Below are positions 14,988-27,384 of a stretch of 64,000 nt of DNA, in pieces. The notes under the pieces were generated by a model. It did not search any database and was not told the origin of the DNA. It saw only the letters and a program-made list of their open reading frames with translations. Source of the stretch: Marinobacterium_D sp050908845. Its GTDB lineage: Bacteria; Pseudomonadota; Gammaproteobacteria; Pseudomonadales; Balneatricaceae. How positions within the stretch are numbered: position 1 is the stretch's first letter; every line of letters starts with the position of its first letter. The stretch spans positions 3,162,001-3,226,000 of the forward strand of contig NZ_CP194171.1 in NCBI RefSeq assembly GCF_050908845.1. Reading direction: 5' to 3'. The position numbers and the translations under genes are program-made.

Positions 14988-17036
14988 ATGGCTCCACGTC
15001 AGCGCCTGCTCGGATACTGGATGCTGGCCACCGGCGCCCTGGCCGCTGCCGGCGTTTTTGGCGCGATCTGGCTGCACACCCGGCTCATCCCCGACACCAC
15101 CACCAGCGCGGTCATCTGGCTGCTTGCCGCCACGCCCGCCACCCTCTCCCTGGTCGTCGGCCTGCTGCTGGAGAGCCGCCTGCTGCGACCGCTGCGCCAG
15201 TTCCAGGTACTGATCGCCCGCCTAACCGCGAGTCCCGATGCTGCCGGCGACTTCCCTCTCGATGGCTGGCTCGCAAGCGCACAGGCGGATTTCGACCACC
15301 TTAGACTCGGCTGGCGCAACGACCGGGAACTGATGCGCCACGCCCGCGAAGAGGGCGCACGGCACGCCGATCAGATCCGCCAGGAGCTGGAAGCAGTACT
15401 GGACGTGCTGGAGATCCCGCTTTTGATCTGCGATGACCATCAGCGCATCCTGCTGTTCAACCCCTGTGCCGAACGGATGTTCCGTGACCGCCAGCCACTG
15501 GGCCTTGGCCGCCGTCTGGGCCAGGTCATTCCCCACGCCAGTCTTGGCGAAGCGCTGCGCCAGTTGCCGGAGGATGGCAGCCCCAGACAACTACTGCTGC
15601 CGGACCAGGCACACTGGCTGAGGTGCGAGATTCGCCGCCTTGGCGGCAAACATGGCGAAGCGCTGATACTGCTGCGCGATACCACGGAGCTACTCACCAG
15701 CGAGCAGAGCTGGCGGCGCAAACTGGCCGCCCAGCTGCCGCGGCTCAGAGCCCATGCCGGCAACCTCTCCAGTGCCGCCCAGGCACTGATGCAGGCGGAC
15801 TGCAACGCACCGGTCAGCGCCCGCTTCGGCAAAATGATCGAGGAGGAAAACCAGACCCTGGCGGCTAACATCGACGGGCTTTCCCGACTGCTGGAAACCG
15901 AACCCCTGAAGCATGCCCGGCTCGATGAGATCTGGTCCAATGACCTGCTCGGCGCACTCGCCGACAGCCTCGGCGGTACGCCTGCCGAGCTGACCCCCAC
16001 CGGCATTCCGCTCTGGCTCAGAGCCGACGGGCCGACGCTGCTGGCCCTGCTGCACCTGTTACTGACCCGTCTCGCCGACGCCACGGGCAGTCACCAGTTC
16101 TACGCCGAACCCCTGCTTGGCAACCGCCGCGTCTACCTGGACCTAAGCTGGCAGGGGCCGGCCGTGAACGAAAGCCAGCTGGCCGGATGGCGCGACCTGA
16201 CGCTGTTCGATGAACCCCTTTCTCCCCGTGTTGGTGATGTACTGGAGATGCATGAGACCGATCTCTGGAATATCCCACGCGAGATGGAGGGCGAATCCTG
16301 CCTGCGTCTGCCGCTGCCGGCCTCCCTGCGCGGGCTGGAGCCGCGCCAGGCGCGACAGGCTGCAACCGCGGATCGGCCCGAGTACCACGATTTCACCATC
16401 GCCGACCTGCCGGCCCCGGACCAGGATCTGGCGAATATCCCGTTGAACCAGCTGGAGATGGTGGTATTCGATACCGAAACCACGGGGCTGAACCTGCGCG
16501 CCGGGGACCGCATCATCAGCATTGCCGCCTGCCGCATCGTCAATGGACGGCTGTTGGCGCAGGACTATTTCGACCAGAAGGTAAACCCGGGCCGCCCGAT
16601 TCCGGCGGAAAGTACCGCCATCCACGGGCTGATCGACAGCGATGTGGAGCACTCGCCACCGATAGCGGTAATCCTGCCCCGCTTCCGCCAGTACCTGGGC
16701 CAGGGCGTCCTGGTGGCCCATAACGCAGCCTTCGACCTGCTGGCGGTTCGTCTGCCCGGCGCAGAAGCGGGCATAGAGTTCGACCGGCCGGTACTGGACA
16801 CCCTGCTGCTGTCACGGGCACTGGACCCGACACTGGAGGGGCACGGCCTGGATGCGCTGTCCGAGCGATTCGACCTGCATTTCCCTCCCGGCACCCGGCA
16901 CACGGCACTGGGCGACGCCCGGGTCACCGCCGAACTGCTGCTGGCCCTGCTGCCAAGGCTCGCCGCCCGGGGTGTTGAGACCCTCGGCGATGCGCTCGCA
17001 CTGCAACGGCGCATCGAACAGGGAGGCGAGGCATGA
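14988..17036 (+). CDS. membrane PAS / degenerate-kinase / DnaQ-type exonuclease fusion
   Basis: A 682-residue fusion. Two membrane helices (about 10-30 and 42-62) are followed by a HAMP-like linker, a PAS-like domain (about 130-235, IPLLICDDHQRILLFNPCAERMF), a kinase-like region without recognisable H or N boxes (about 240-470), and a complete DEDDh exonuclease domain (about 484-670) with VVFDTETTGL, HNAAFDLLAV and HTALGDARVTAELLL. It starts two bases after the receiver gene and overlaps the next gene by ATGA. In Vibrio an exonuclease-family gene neighbours crbS; whether this protein degrades nucleic acid or signals is unknown. Confidence 0.85.
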   Translation: MAPRQRLLGYWMLATGALAAAGVFGAIWLHTRLIPDTTTSAVIWLLAATPATLSLVVGLLLESRLLRPLRQFQVLIARLTASPDAAGDFPLDGWLASAQADFDHLRLGWRNDRELMRHAREEGARHADQIRQELEAVLDVLEIPLLICDDHQRILLFNPCAERMFRDRQPLGLGRRLGQVIPHASLGEALRQLPEDGSPRQLLLPDQAHWLRCEIRRLGGKHGEALILLRDTTELLTSEQSWRRKLAAQLPRLRAHAGNLSSAAQALMQADCNAPVSARFGKMIEEENQTLAANIDGLSRLLETEPLKHARLDEIWSNDLLGALADSLGGTPAELTPTGIPLWLRADGPTLLALLHLLLTRLADATGSHQFYAEPLLGNRRVYLDLSWQGPAVNESQLAGWRDLTLFDEPLSPRVGDVLEMHETDLWNIPREMEGESCLRLPLPASLRGLEPRQARQAATADRPEYHDFTIADLPAPDQDLANIPLNQLEMVVFDTETTGLNLRAGDRIISIAACRIVNGRLLAQDYFDQKVNPGRPIPAESTAIHGLIDSDVEHSPPIAVILPRFRQYLGQGVLVAHNAAFDLLAVRLPGAEAGIEFDRPVLDTLLLSRALDPTLEGHGLDALSERFDLHFPPGTRHTALGDARVTAELLLALLPRLAARGVETLGDALALQRRIEQGGEA

Positions 17037-17216
17037 AGCCCTCCCGCACCAGCCTGCTGACAGCACTGGGTATACTGGCCCTGCTGCTGTTCTCCCCGCC
17101 CTTGCTGCTGCTATACGACCGCGAAGGACCCTGGGGCTTTTCAGCGCTGTCGCTGGTGATCTACCCACTCTGGGGCCTGGTCATAGTGCTGGCGGCACTG
17201 GTGCTGGAAGGCAGGG

Positions 17217-17227
<11 letters not shown>
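17033..17227 (+). CDS. small two-helix membrane protein
   Basis: A 64-residue protein with two hydrophobic segments (about 8-26 and 36-58) separated by a short charged loop (YDREGPWG). It overlaps the preceding gene by four bases and the symporter-kinase by 11, so it is firmly in the operon. It resembles the small membrane subunits that accompany sodium/solute symporters, but I cannot assign it to a named family. Confidence 0.75.
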
Positions 17228-19955
<2,728 letters not shown>

Positions 19956-19979
<24 letters not shown>

Positions 19980-21062
19980 CTGGCGCACCCGTTTCAGATC
20001 CAGTTTCAGCTGTTCCTGTTCGGCATGACTCAGGCAGCGCAGGTCGATCCAGTTATCCGGCTTACGGCCCTGATCCAGCGTCTCCAGCTGGGTCAGCAGC
20101 AGTCGTTCCAGCAGCCGCCCGAACACAGCTTTCAGCGCGCGCGCCTCCCCCGGTTTCAGCGCCCCGGCCGCGGCCAGGGCATCAAGCCGGCTGCGACTGC
20201 CAACCTCCCGACAGTCGTGCTGCAGTGCCAGACGCCGCAATGATGCGGTCAACGGCAGCAATCCCTGGCGCTTCAGGTTGATCGCATCGGAATGAGGCGC
20301 CTCGCGGCCATCTCCCTGCAGGCGCTCGAAGCGATCCAGCGCCACCGGTGCTTCATCGAACAGTTCCGCCATCTCGTGGAGAAAAAGCCCGGCGGTGGGA
20401 ACCTGCTCCATGACCGCATCGCGCAGCTGTTGCGCCAGGGCCGGGTCGCCATAGACCGGCGAGAAATCGAACAGGATATTGCACTGCTGTACCAGCTTCA
20501 CTTTACGGGACGCCATCCAGAGTGACATCTGCGCCCGCCAGTCGTTGATCGGCTTGCGCCACAGAGGCCTGGACGCCATCACCTCACCCTTGCAGAGCGG
20601 GATACCGGCACTGTCCAGACGCCGGGTGAATCCTTCCGCCAGGGTCAGAAACCAGGGGTCGATTTCGTTATGCCGCTGGGGCGGATAGCTGTCGATGATC
20701 AGGGCGTTATCCTGGTCCGGGTGCAGCAGGCTTTCGTGGCGTCCACCCGAACCCATCACCAGCACGCAGAAAGCCAGCGGCGGCTCGCCCCAACCTTCGG
20801 CAAGCATCTCGTCCAGGGTCTGCTCGATCGCCAGACGATAGAGATGATCATTGTGCTCGCTGATCAGCTCGCAGACCAACCAGCCGGGAAGCTGGTAATC
20901 GAGCAGCGCCGTTGCCAGCTCCGCTTGCAGCCGCTTTTGCCCAGCGAGAGTTTCGGCCGTGGCCAGAGACGACAGAAGCCTGCGCAGCGGCTGAAGCAGT
21001 TCGCTGAGTCGGCTATCGAGGTCAGTACTATCGGCGAAAAGATTGCGCCAGATGGAAGGCAC
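19956..21062 (-). CDS. DUF294-type nucleotidyltransferase (GlnD-like)
   Basis: A 368-residue protein with the nucleotidyltransferase core VMGSGGRHESLLHPDQDNALII (about 102-123; the GS and DxD catalytic elements are intact) and a C-terminal helical substrate-binding domain (about 230-365). Relatives often carry N-terminal CBS/cNMP domains; here only a short helical N-terminus exists. It lies tail-to-tail with the symporter-kinase, an arrangement seen around crbS loci. Protein nucleotidylation is suggested by the fold; the target is unknown. Confidence 0.85.
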
Positions 21063-21145
21063 CCCTCTTCTCCTTTTTTAATTTCAGGATAGAAGTCGGG
21101 AGCCGGGATGTCAGCGAGGCAGTTCAGCAGGAGATGACAGGCAAT

Positions 21146-21182
21146 AAAAAACTCCCCGGCGAGATCATCACCGGGGAGTTTC
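21146..21182 (-). terminator. Rho-independent terminator of htpG
   Basis: Stem ACTCCCCGG (21151-21159) with CCGGGGAGT (21171-21179). On the minus strand it ends in a T-run (A-run before 21151). It is 23 bp past the htpG stop. Confidence 0.9.
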
Positions 21183-21204
21183 GGAGCTCAAGCCCGTTGG
21201 GCTA

Positions 21205-23124
21205 TCAGGCGCTCAGTTCAAGCAGCAACTTGTTGAGGCGGCTGATGTAGGCCGCCGGATCTTCCAGCTGGCCACCGGCCGCGAGGTCTGCCTGATCGAA
21301 CAGGGTCAGGGCCAGGTCCTTGAAGCGATCTTCGTCCGGCTCCTGGTCCAGTTTGGCGATCAGCGGATGCTGCGGGTTGTACTCGAAAGTAGGCTTCACT
21401 TCCGGTACCGGCTGGCCGGCGGCTTCCATGATCTTACGCATCTGCGCACCCATGTCGTAGTCACCGACAACCAGGCAGGCCGGTGATTCGGTCAGACGGT
21501 GAGTGACGCGCACTTCGTTGACGCGTTCGCCGAAGGCAGTGGTCAGGCGCTCGGTGAGGCCTTCCATCTGCTTGGCAACCTCTTCCTGCTCTTTCTTCTC
21601 TTCTTCGGTTTCAGTGTCGCCCAGGTTCAGCTCACCCTTGCTGACATCCTGGAAGGACTTGCCGTCGAAGTCGAACAGCTGGCTCATCATCCACTCGTCG
21701 ATACGCTCGGACAGCAGCAGAACCTCGATGCCCTTCTTGCGGAAGATCTCCAGGTGCGGGCTGCTCTTGGCGGCGTTGTAGGAGTCGGCCACCACGTAGT
21801 AGATCTTCTCCTGACCTTCCTTCATGCGGCTGACATAGTCGTCCAGACCCACGGTCTGTTCGGCGTTGTCGTTGTGGGTGGACGCAAAGCGCAGCAGCTT
21901 GAGAACTTTCTCGCGGTTGGTGTGATCCTCGGCCGGACCTTCCTTCAGTACCTGACCGAACTCTTTCCAGAATTCGTTGTACTTCTCGGCGTCGTTCTTG
22001 GCCAGCTTCGCCAGCATGTCCAGCGCACGCTTGGTCAGCGCGGTGCGCAGCTTGTCCACGTTCGGATCCTTCTGCAGGATCTCGCGGGAGACGTTCAGGG
22101 ACAGGTTTTTGGAATCAACCACACCCTTGATGAAGCGCAGGTACAGCGGCAGGAACTCATCCGCCTGGTCCATGATGAAGACACGCTGGATGTACAGCTT
22201 CAGGCCTTTCGGCGCATCACGGTTCCACAGGTCGAACGGTGCACGCTCCGGCAGGTAGAGAAGGCTGGTGTATTCCATGTTGCCTTCCACCTGGTTGTGC
22301 GCCCAGGTCATCGGATCGGCGAAGTCGTGGGAGACGTGTTTGTAGAACTCCTTGTACTCCTCGTCGGTGATCTCGCTCTTGCTGCGGGACCAGAGAGCCG
22401 TCGCGGTGTTGACGCTTTCAAACTCCGGCGCCTTGCTCTCTTCTTTGTTCTCGTCTTCGTCTGCAGCCGGCGCTTCTTCCTTCTGCATCAGCACCGGAAT
22501 AGCGATATGGTCGGAATACTTGCGAACCAGGCTACGCAGACGGAAGCCGTTGGCAAACTCCTCTTCGCCCTCTTTCAGCTTCAGCACGATCTTGGTACCG
22601 CGCTGAGGCAGATCTACCGGCTCGATGCTGAACTCACCTTCGCCAGTTGAGGACCAGTGCACACCTTCGCTGGCGTCGAGACCGGCGCGACGGGTAAACA
22701 CGTCAACCTGGTCAGCCACGATAAAGGCGGAGTAGAAACCAACACCGAACTGGCCGATCATCTGGCTGTCTTTGGCCTGGTCGCCGGTCAGGTTGGAGAG
22801 GAAGCTGGCGGTACCGGACTTGGCGATGGTACCCAGGTGCTCGATAACGTCCTGACGGCTCATGCCGATGCCGTTATCGGCAATAGACACGGTCTTGGCG
22901 GCTTCGTCGAACTCGACGTAGACCTTCAGGTCGCCATCGTTTTCATACAGATCGGCGTTCGACAGCGCTTCAAAGCGCAGCTTTTCGCCCGCGTCGGAAG
23001 CGTTGGAAATCAGCTCGCGCAGGAAGATTTCCTTGTTTGAATAGAGCGAGTGAATCATCAGCTGGAGCAGCTGTTTCACTTCTGTCTGAAAGCCAAGGGT
23101 CTCTTTCTGTGTTTCTGTGCTCAT
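21205..23124 (-). CDS. htpG: chaperone HtpG (Hsp90)
   Basis: A 639-residue cytosolic ATP-dependent chaperone. The N-terminal GHKL domain shows FLRELISNASDAGEKLRFEAL, IADNGIGMSRQDVIEHLGTIAKSGT and GQFGVGFYSAFIVAD; the middle domain has the conserved RVFIMDQADEFLPLYLRFIKGVVDSKNLSLNVSRE stretch. The start MSTETQKETLGFQ at 23124 matches the family; the frame stays open to 23196. Middle-domain EEAPAADEDENKEE is the usual acidic linker. Confidence 0.98.
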   Translation of the reverse strand: MSTETQKETLGFQTEVKQLLQLMIHSLYSNKEIFLRELISNASDAGEKLRFEALSNADLYENDGDLKVYVEFDEAAKTVSIADNGIGMSRQDVIEHLGTIAKSGTASFLSNLTGDQAKDSQMIGQFGVGFYSAFIVADQVDVFTRRAGLDASEGVHWSSTGEGEFSIEPVDLPQRGTKIVLKLKEGEEEFANGFRLRSLVRKYSDHIAIPVLMQKEEAPAADEDENKEESKAPEFESVNTATALWSRSKSEITDEEYKEFYKHVSHDFADPMTWAHNQVEGNMEYTSLLYLPERAPFDLWNRDAPKGLKLYIQRVFIMDQADEFLPLYLRFIKGVVDSKNLSLNVSREILQKDPNVDKLRTALTKRALDMLAKLAKNDAEKYNEFWKEFGQVLKEGPAEDHTNREKVLKLLRFASTHNDNAEQTVGLDDYVSRMKEGQEKIYYVVADSYNAAKSSPHLEIFRKKGIEVLLLSERIDEWMMSQLFDFDGKSFQDVSKGELNLGDTETEEEKKEQEEVAKQMEGLTERLTTAFGERVNEVRVTHRLTESPACLVVGDYDMGAQMRKIMEAAGQPVPEVKPTFEYNPQHPLIAKLDQEPDEDRFKDLALTLFDQADLAAGGQLEDPAAYISRLNKLLLELSA

Positions 23125-23210
23125 AGGTCGTCTACCCAACTCCACATAGCGATTTATTGTCTTCTGCAGAGATGGGGACGGCCTAATGGATTTCAAGGAA
23201 AAAAGTCGTT

Positions 23211-23924
23211 TTAAAGCTTGGTGCTCATCATCAGCGTCTTCAGGGTCGGCGAGGTGAACTCACGATGGTAGAGCACATAGACCACACCGGCGGACACCAG
23301 CATGAACAACCAGGGATTGATCAGCCAGCAGAGCACCGCCAGACTGAAGTAGTAGGTGCGCAGCCCCACATTGAAGTTGTTGGCCGCCATGGAGCCCATA
23401 CGTGCCATCCGCGTGGCGTGAGCCTGGATCTGCTTTTCATCCAGACCATCACTGGGCAGCGGCGAGGAACCGATCATCACCGAGACAAAGCCGTACTGAC
23501 GCAGGCTCCAGGTGAACTTGAAAAAGGCATAAACGAACAACGTCAGCAGCACCAGTAGCTTTACTTCCCACTCCAGCGGCGTCGAGGGATGTACCATTGG
23601 CAGGTGTTGAACCAGTGTAATCGCCCGGTCGGTGTAGCTGAGCAGCGTCATCAAACCGGCCAGCACCAGCATTGTGGTCGAGGCGAAAAACGCCACCGTG
23701 CGCTCCAGGTTCGCCACCGCCGCCGTATCGGCGATGCGGACATCGCGGGTGAGCACCCGCATCATCCACTCCTTGCGATACATATGCATCACGCTGGCCA
23801 GACAGGAGGTGGTATAGCTCTTTTTCTTGGCGTACCACATATAGCCGCGAAAACAGATCAGAAACCAGGCTAACGCCACAATATTGAGCCAGTTTTCGGT
23901 GAAGAGCTGAATGGTTTCAAGCAT
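23211..23924 (-). CDS. DUF599 membrane protein
   Basis: A 237-residue inner-membrane protein with four to five hydrophobic helices (about 10-28, 78-100, 120-140, 190-230). RIADTAAVANLERTVAFFASTTMLVLAGL and GSMAANNFNVGLRTYYFSLAVLCWLINPW fit the DUF599 family. No function is known for the family. It is followed by htpG after 86 bp on the same strand, but a transcriptional link is uncertain. Confidence 0.85.
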   Translation of the reverse strand: MLETIQLFTENWLNIVALAWFLICFRGYMWYAKKKSYTTSCLASVMHMYRKEWMMRVLTRDVRIADTAAVANLERTVAFFASTTMLVLAGLMTLLSYTDRAITLVQHLPMVHPSTPLEWEVKLLVLLTLFVYAFFKFTWSLRQYGFVSVMIGSSPLPSDGLDEKQIQAHATRMARMGSMAANNFNVGLRTYYFSLAVLCWLINPWLFMLVSAGVVYVLYHREFTSPTLKTLMMSTKL

Positions 23925-24063
23925 GATATCTGCGCTAATCAGGTGAGTAATATCATCAGCTTAGCGGCGTTCGGCCCGGCTGTCTGCCCTGAAGTTGACC
24001 CCGCATCGAATAAACTGAACCGTTCTGATCAACGCCAGGGTACGGGGCCGCATACGGCGGACA

Positions 24064-24095
24064 TAAAAAATGCCCACACGAGGTGGGCATTAAAA
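24064..24095 (-). terminator. Rho-independent terminator of pobA
   Basis: Stem TGCCCAC (24071-24077) with GTGGGCA (24083-24089); on the minus strand a T-run follows (A-run 24065-24070). It lies 45 bp past the pobA stop. Confidence 0.88.
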
Positions 24096-24139
24096 GGGAC
24101 TTCTAACTAGAGACCTTAAATCTAACCTTACTCTTAACC

Positions 24140-25354
24140 TTACTTCGGATCTTCGTACGGCAGACCGACATACTGCTCAGCGATCACCTTGCGGCCGTTT
24201 TCGCTGTTCAGGTAGTAATTCAGCTCGGATTCCATGAAACGCTTCTGCATCAGCGGGTCCATACCGGTGCTGGACACTTCGCCTTCGAAGTCGTGCATCA
24301 TGTTGGTCATCCACCAGGAGAAACGCTCACCGTTCCAGACACGGCGCAGTGCGATCTCGGAGTACTGGCTGATGCAATCCTTGTCACCGTCCTTGTAGAC
24401 ACGGGTCAGGATCTTGTAAAGCGTCGCCACGTCGGATGCGGCCAGGTTCAGACCCTTGGCACCGGTAGGCGGTACGATGTGTGCTGCATCGCCGACCAGG
24501 AACATGTTGCCGTACTGCATCGGCTCGCAGACGAAAGAGCGCAGCGGTGCGATGCTCTTTTCGATGCTCGGACCGGTCTGCATGTTTGCAGCAACGTCAG
24601 CGGGCAGACGCTTCTTCAGCTCATCCCAGAAACGCTCGTCGGACCAGTCTTCAACCTTGTCGGTGAGGGGCACCTGCAGGTAGTAACGGGAACGGGTCAG
24701 GGAGCGCTGGCTCGCCAGGGCGAAACCGCGGTCGCTCATGGCGTAGATCAGTTCTTCGTTACACGGCGGTACGTCAGCCATCAGGCCCAGCCAGCCGAAC
24801 GGGTAAACGCGCTCATGCTCGGTGCGCAGCTCTGCCGGGATGGTCTGACGGGAAACACCGTGGAAGCCGTCGCAGCCGGCAACGTAATCGCAGTCCAGAC
24901 GGTACTCTTCGCCATCGTGGGTGAAGGTTACATACGGAGTGTCGGACTTGACGTCGTGCGGCTGAACTTCGCTGGCCAGGTAGTAGGTTTCCAGCTTGGC
25001 CGCTTCGCGCGCTTCCATCAGGTCGCGGGTGATTTCAACCTGGCCGTAGCAGACAACCACGTCGCCACCGGTCAGTTCTTTCAGATCGATGCGATGACGC
25101 TCGCCATTCACAGACAGTTCAACGCCCTCGTGGACGTGGCCTTCTGCATCCATACGCTCGGCAACGCCGGCTTCACGTACCAGATCGGCAAAGCCCTGCT
25201 CAAGGATACCTGCGCGGATACGGCCAAGGACATACTCGCCTGTCTGGCGCTCAAGAATGATGTTGCTGATGCCCTGCTTGCTAAGCAGCTGACCGAGCAG
25301 CAAACCGGAGGGACCTGCGCCAATGATGGCAACCTGAGTTTTTAAAGTCTTCAT
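24140..25354 (-). CDS. pobA: 4-hydroxybenzoate 3-monooxygenase
   Basis: A 404-residue FAD- and NADPH-dependent monooxygenase making protocatechuate from 4-hydroxybenzoate. The FAD fold VAIIGAGPSGLLLGQLL, the GRIRAGILEQG loop, CDYVAGCDGFHGVSR and the second FAD motif MFLVGDAAHIVPPTGAKGLNLAASD are all present. The start at 25354 has AGAGATTGCG upstream and gives the standard length. No protocatechuate-pathway genes are in the window. A divergent AraC regulator begins at 25652. Confidence 0.97.
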   Translation of the reverse strand: MKTLKTQVAIIGAGPSGLLLGQLLSKQGISNIILERQTGEYVLGRIRAGILEQGFADLVREAGVAERMDAEGHVHEGVELSVNGERHRIDLKELTGGDVVVCYGQVEITRDLMEAREAAKLETYYLASEVQPHDVKSDTPYVTFTHDGEEYRLDCDYVAGCDGFHGVSRQTIPAELRTEHERVYPFGWLGLMADVPPCNEELIYAMSDRGFALASQRSLTRSRYYLQVPLTDKVEDWSDERFWDELKKRLPADVAANMQTGPSIEKSIAPLRSFVCEPMQYGNMFLVGDAAHIVPPTGAKGLNLAASDVATLYKILTRVYKDGDKDCISQYSEIALRRVWNGERFSWWMTNMMHDFEGEVSSTGMDPLMQKRFMESELNYYLNSENGRKVIAEQYVGLPYEDPK

Positions 25355-25651
25355 CGCAATCTCTTGTTTTGTCGTTGGTTGGGTGAGAGCAATGTTCCAA
25401 CAGTTCGGGCTGCCAAAGAATGGAGGATTTCTCCTTGTACTTGCACTTTTCGAACACAGGCAACCAGTAGCCGATACCACTCACCGGTAGCAGTTATGTC
25501 CCAAGCATAGTGCAGAACAGGCAACCTGCTGGCATGTATGCACCGGTTTCAGGCAGGCAAAGCCCGCTTTGAACCATTTTCCCAGGCCCGTATTTTGCTA
25601 AATCCCCCTGCCCTCAAGGCGCAGCCGTCATACAGCAACCGGGGACTCTGA

Positions 25652-26623
25652 ATGGATATCTGCACAGAAACCTTCACCGAAGTGAATCAGCACGCCCAAT
25701 CACTGACGCACTGGCCGCAGGAATACGACCAGATCACAGAGGGGCGCTTTGAAGGCTATCTGCAAGATGTCCGGGTCGGGCCCGTACGCCTGTTCCGCGA
25801 GAGAATGAACTGCGGCGTGGCCCAGCACACCCACACACCGGCCGGACAGTATGGTCTGCTGATCCCGCTGCGGCTGGAGGCACGTAAAACCTCTGATCAG
25901 GCACGTTGCGTGCTGTCCGATGGCATCACCTTGCTGCCCTTCGATCAGGATTTCTTTTTCGTCGCACCGCCGGAGACCGATTACGCGGTGATAGCACTGG
26001 ACCAGGCGCAGATGGAATCAACGCTGAGTCCGGATGATCTTGAGCTGTTAAGCGACTCGCGTCGCAGCCAGGGAACACCGCTGACGCCGGAGCAGCTTCA
26101 CCGGGCCCGGGGCAAGATGTTGTCTCACCTTAAAGAGATGGAAGCGCTGACCCAGGGTGGCAGCGGATGCCCAAAAAGTGCCTGCCCCAGCTCCACGGCA
26201 GCCATGGAGTGCGGTATTCGTGACCGCCTGTTACTCCTGGCACTGGAGCTTTACGATCAGGCGCTGGGTCTGGGCAAACCTCAGCCGCTTGGCAACTACC
26301 ATCACCATATCGTCCATGCGAGCCACGCTTATGTGACATCGGACGAAGGGGCCACCGCCAGTATCCTGCAGCTGTGCAAGCAACTGGATATTCCGCGACG
26401 TTCACTGAATTACAGCTTCGAGAAAGTGACCGGTTGTTCGCCGAGCAAATATCTACGCTCGGTAAAACTGAACGCGGCACGGCGTCAGCTGCTGACTACC
26501 GATCTGCCGATCACGTCGGTCGCCGCTAACTGGGGATTTTTTCATCTGGGCTATTTCGGTCAGGAGTATCGCCGCCTCTTCGGTGAGACCCCCTCGGCCA
26601 CCCGCAGCAACGCCGGCCGGTAA
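25652..26623 (+). CDS. AraC-family transcriptional regulator
   Basis: A 323-residue regulator with an N-terminal cupin-like effector domain and a C-terminal double HTH (about 225-315; ATASILQLCKQLDIPRRSLNYSFEKVTGCSPSKYLRSVKLNAARRQL...SVAANWGFFHLGYFGQEYRRLFGETPS). It is divergent from pobA across a 297-bp promoter region and convergent with the amine-oxidase genes, whose last 64 bp it overlaps. It could be a PobC-like activator of pobA or a FeaR-like activator of the amine oxidase; sequence alone does not decide. Confidence 0.88.
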   Translation: MDICTETFTEVNQHAQSLTHWPQEYDQITEGRFEGYLQDVRVGPVRLFRERMNCGVAQHTHTPAGQYGLLIPLRLEARKTSDQARCVLSDGITLLPFDQDFFFVAPPETDYAVIALDQAQMESTLSPDDLELLSDSRRSQGTPLTPEQLHRARGKMLSHLKEMEALTQGGSGCPKSACPSSTAAMECGIRDRLLLLALELYDQALGLGKPQPLGNYHHHIVHASHAYVTSDEGATASILQLCKQLDIPRRSLNYSFEKVTGCSPSKYLRSVKLNAARRQLLTTDLPITSVAANWGFFHLGYFGQEYRRLFGETPSATRSNAGR

Positions 26624-27351
26624 GGCATCACCAAACAGGTTAGACCAAACAGCAGGAACAGACCGCCGCCAAGACGCTGATCCAACACCATCGGGAGGAC
26701 AAGAAACTCAGGCAGCGCTGCCAGCATCATGCTGTGATCCATCGTTGTATGTACCGCGTTGTATAGGTCGGGCACGACCAGCATCGTCGCACCCCAGGCC
26801 AGCATCGGGCCAGACATGGACAGATTGATCCATAAGCCCAACCGATATCCGCTTTCTTCGCTGCTATATGCTCCCCTCGCTTGCCAGGCAGCCTTCGTTT
26901 GCCACACAGCAAGCAGCAGCGCCAGCCCACTCAGCGCCATGGCCCAGCGCATTGCCATGTAGAGCACGGCATCGTGCATCAGCGCCGTGTGCAGCGACGG
27001 CAACATCCAAATCCAGGACAGCAGCGCGAACACCAGCAATAGGGCGACAGCAGGTGCCGGTGCTCGACCGGTACGTCGCACACCCTCAGTGCGCTTAGCC
27101 CCGGTCAGCGCCAGCATCCACAGCATCGGCGCCAGATGATGAATCGCCACACTCTGCAGGCTGTGCAGCCAGATCGAAAATCGCGCCAGCTGATCGCCCC
27201 AGGGCAGCATGCCGAGCAGGAACAGGATGCTCCCGAGCAGCATCGGTCCCCGGGCCAGTCCGAGCTTGCGGCTCAGTGTGAGCAGACCCAGCACGAGCGA
27301 AGATGACGCTAACAGATCAAACAGCATCAACCCGAGTGGCAGATTCATCAT
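26560..27351 (-). CDS. CtaG-like membrane protein (cytochrome oxidase assembly type)
   Basis: A 263-residue protein with seven or more hydrophobic helices and several helix-embedded histidines (AIHHLAPMLW, SLHTALMHDAVLYMAMRW, NAVHTTMDHSMMLAALPEF), in the style of the caa3-type CtaG family linked to copper insertion into oxidases. It starts 33 bp after the copper amine oxidase stop, so it is probably co-transcribed, and copper handling for that enzyme is an attractive inference. Family membership is judged by eye. Confidence 0.6.
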   Translation of the reverse strand: MMNLPLGLMLFDLLASSSLVLGLLTLSRKLGLARGPMLLGSILFLLGMLPWGDQLARFSIWLHSLQSVAIHHLAPMLWMLALTGAKRTEGVRRTGRAPAPAVALLLVFALLSWIWMLPSLHTALMHDAVLYMAMRWAMALSGLALLLAVWQTKAAWQARGAYSSEESGYRLGLWINLSMSGPMLAWGATMLVVPDLYNAVHTTMDHSMMLAALPEFLVLPMVLDQRLGGGLFLLFGLTCLVMPYRPALLRVAEGVSPKRRRYS

Positions 27352-27384
27352 CGGTGCTTCCTCTTCAAATCAACACAGGGAGAT

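Noticed and set aside
21499..22650. 383-codon frame opposite htpG
   Set aside because: Antisense of a fully conserved chaperone gene; sequence is low-complexity hydrophobic and GC-driven.
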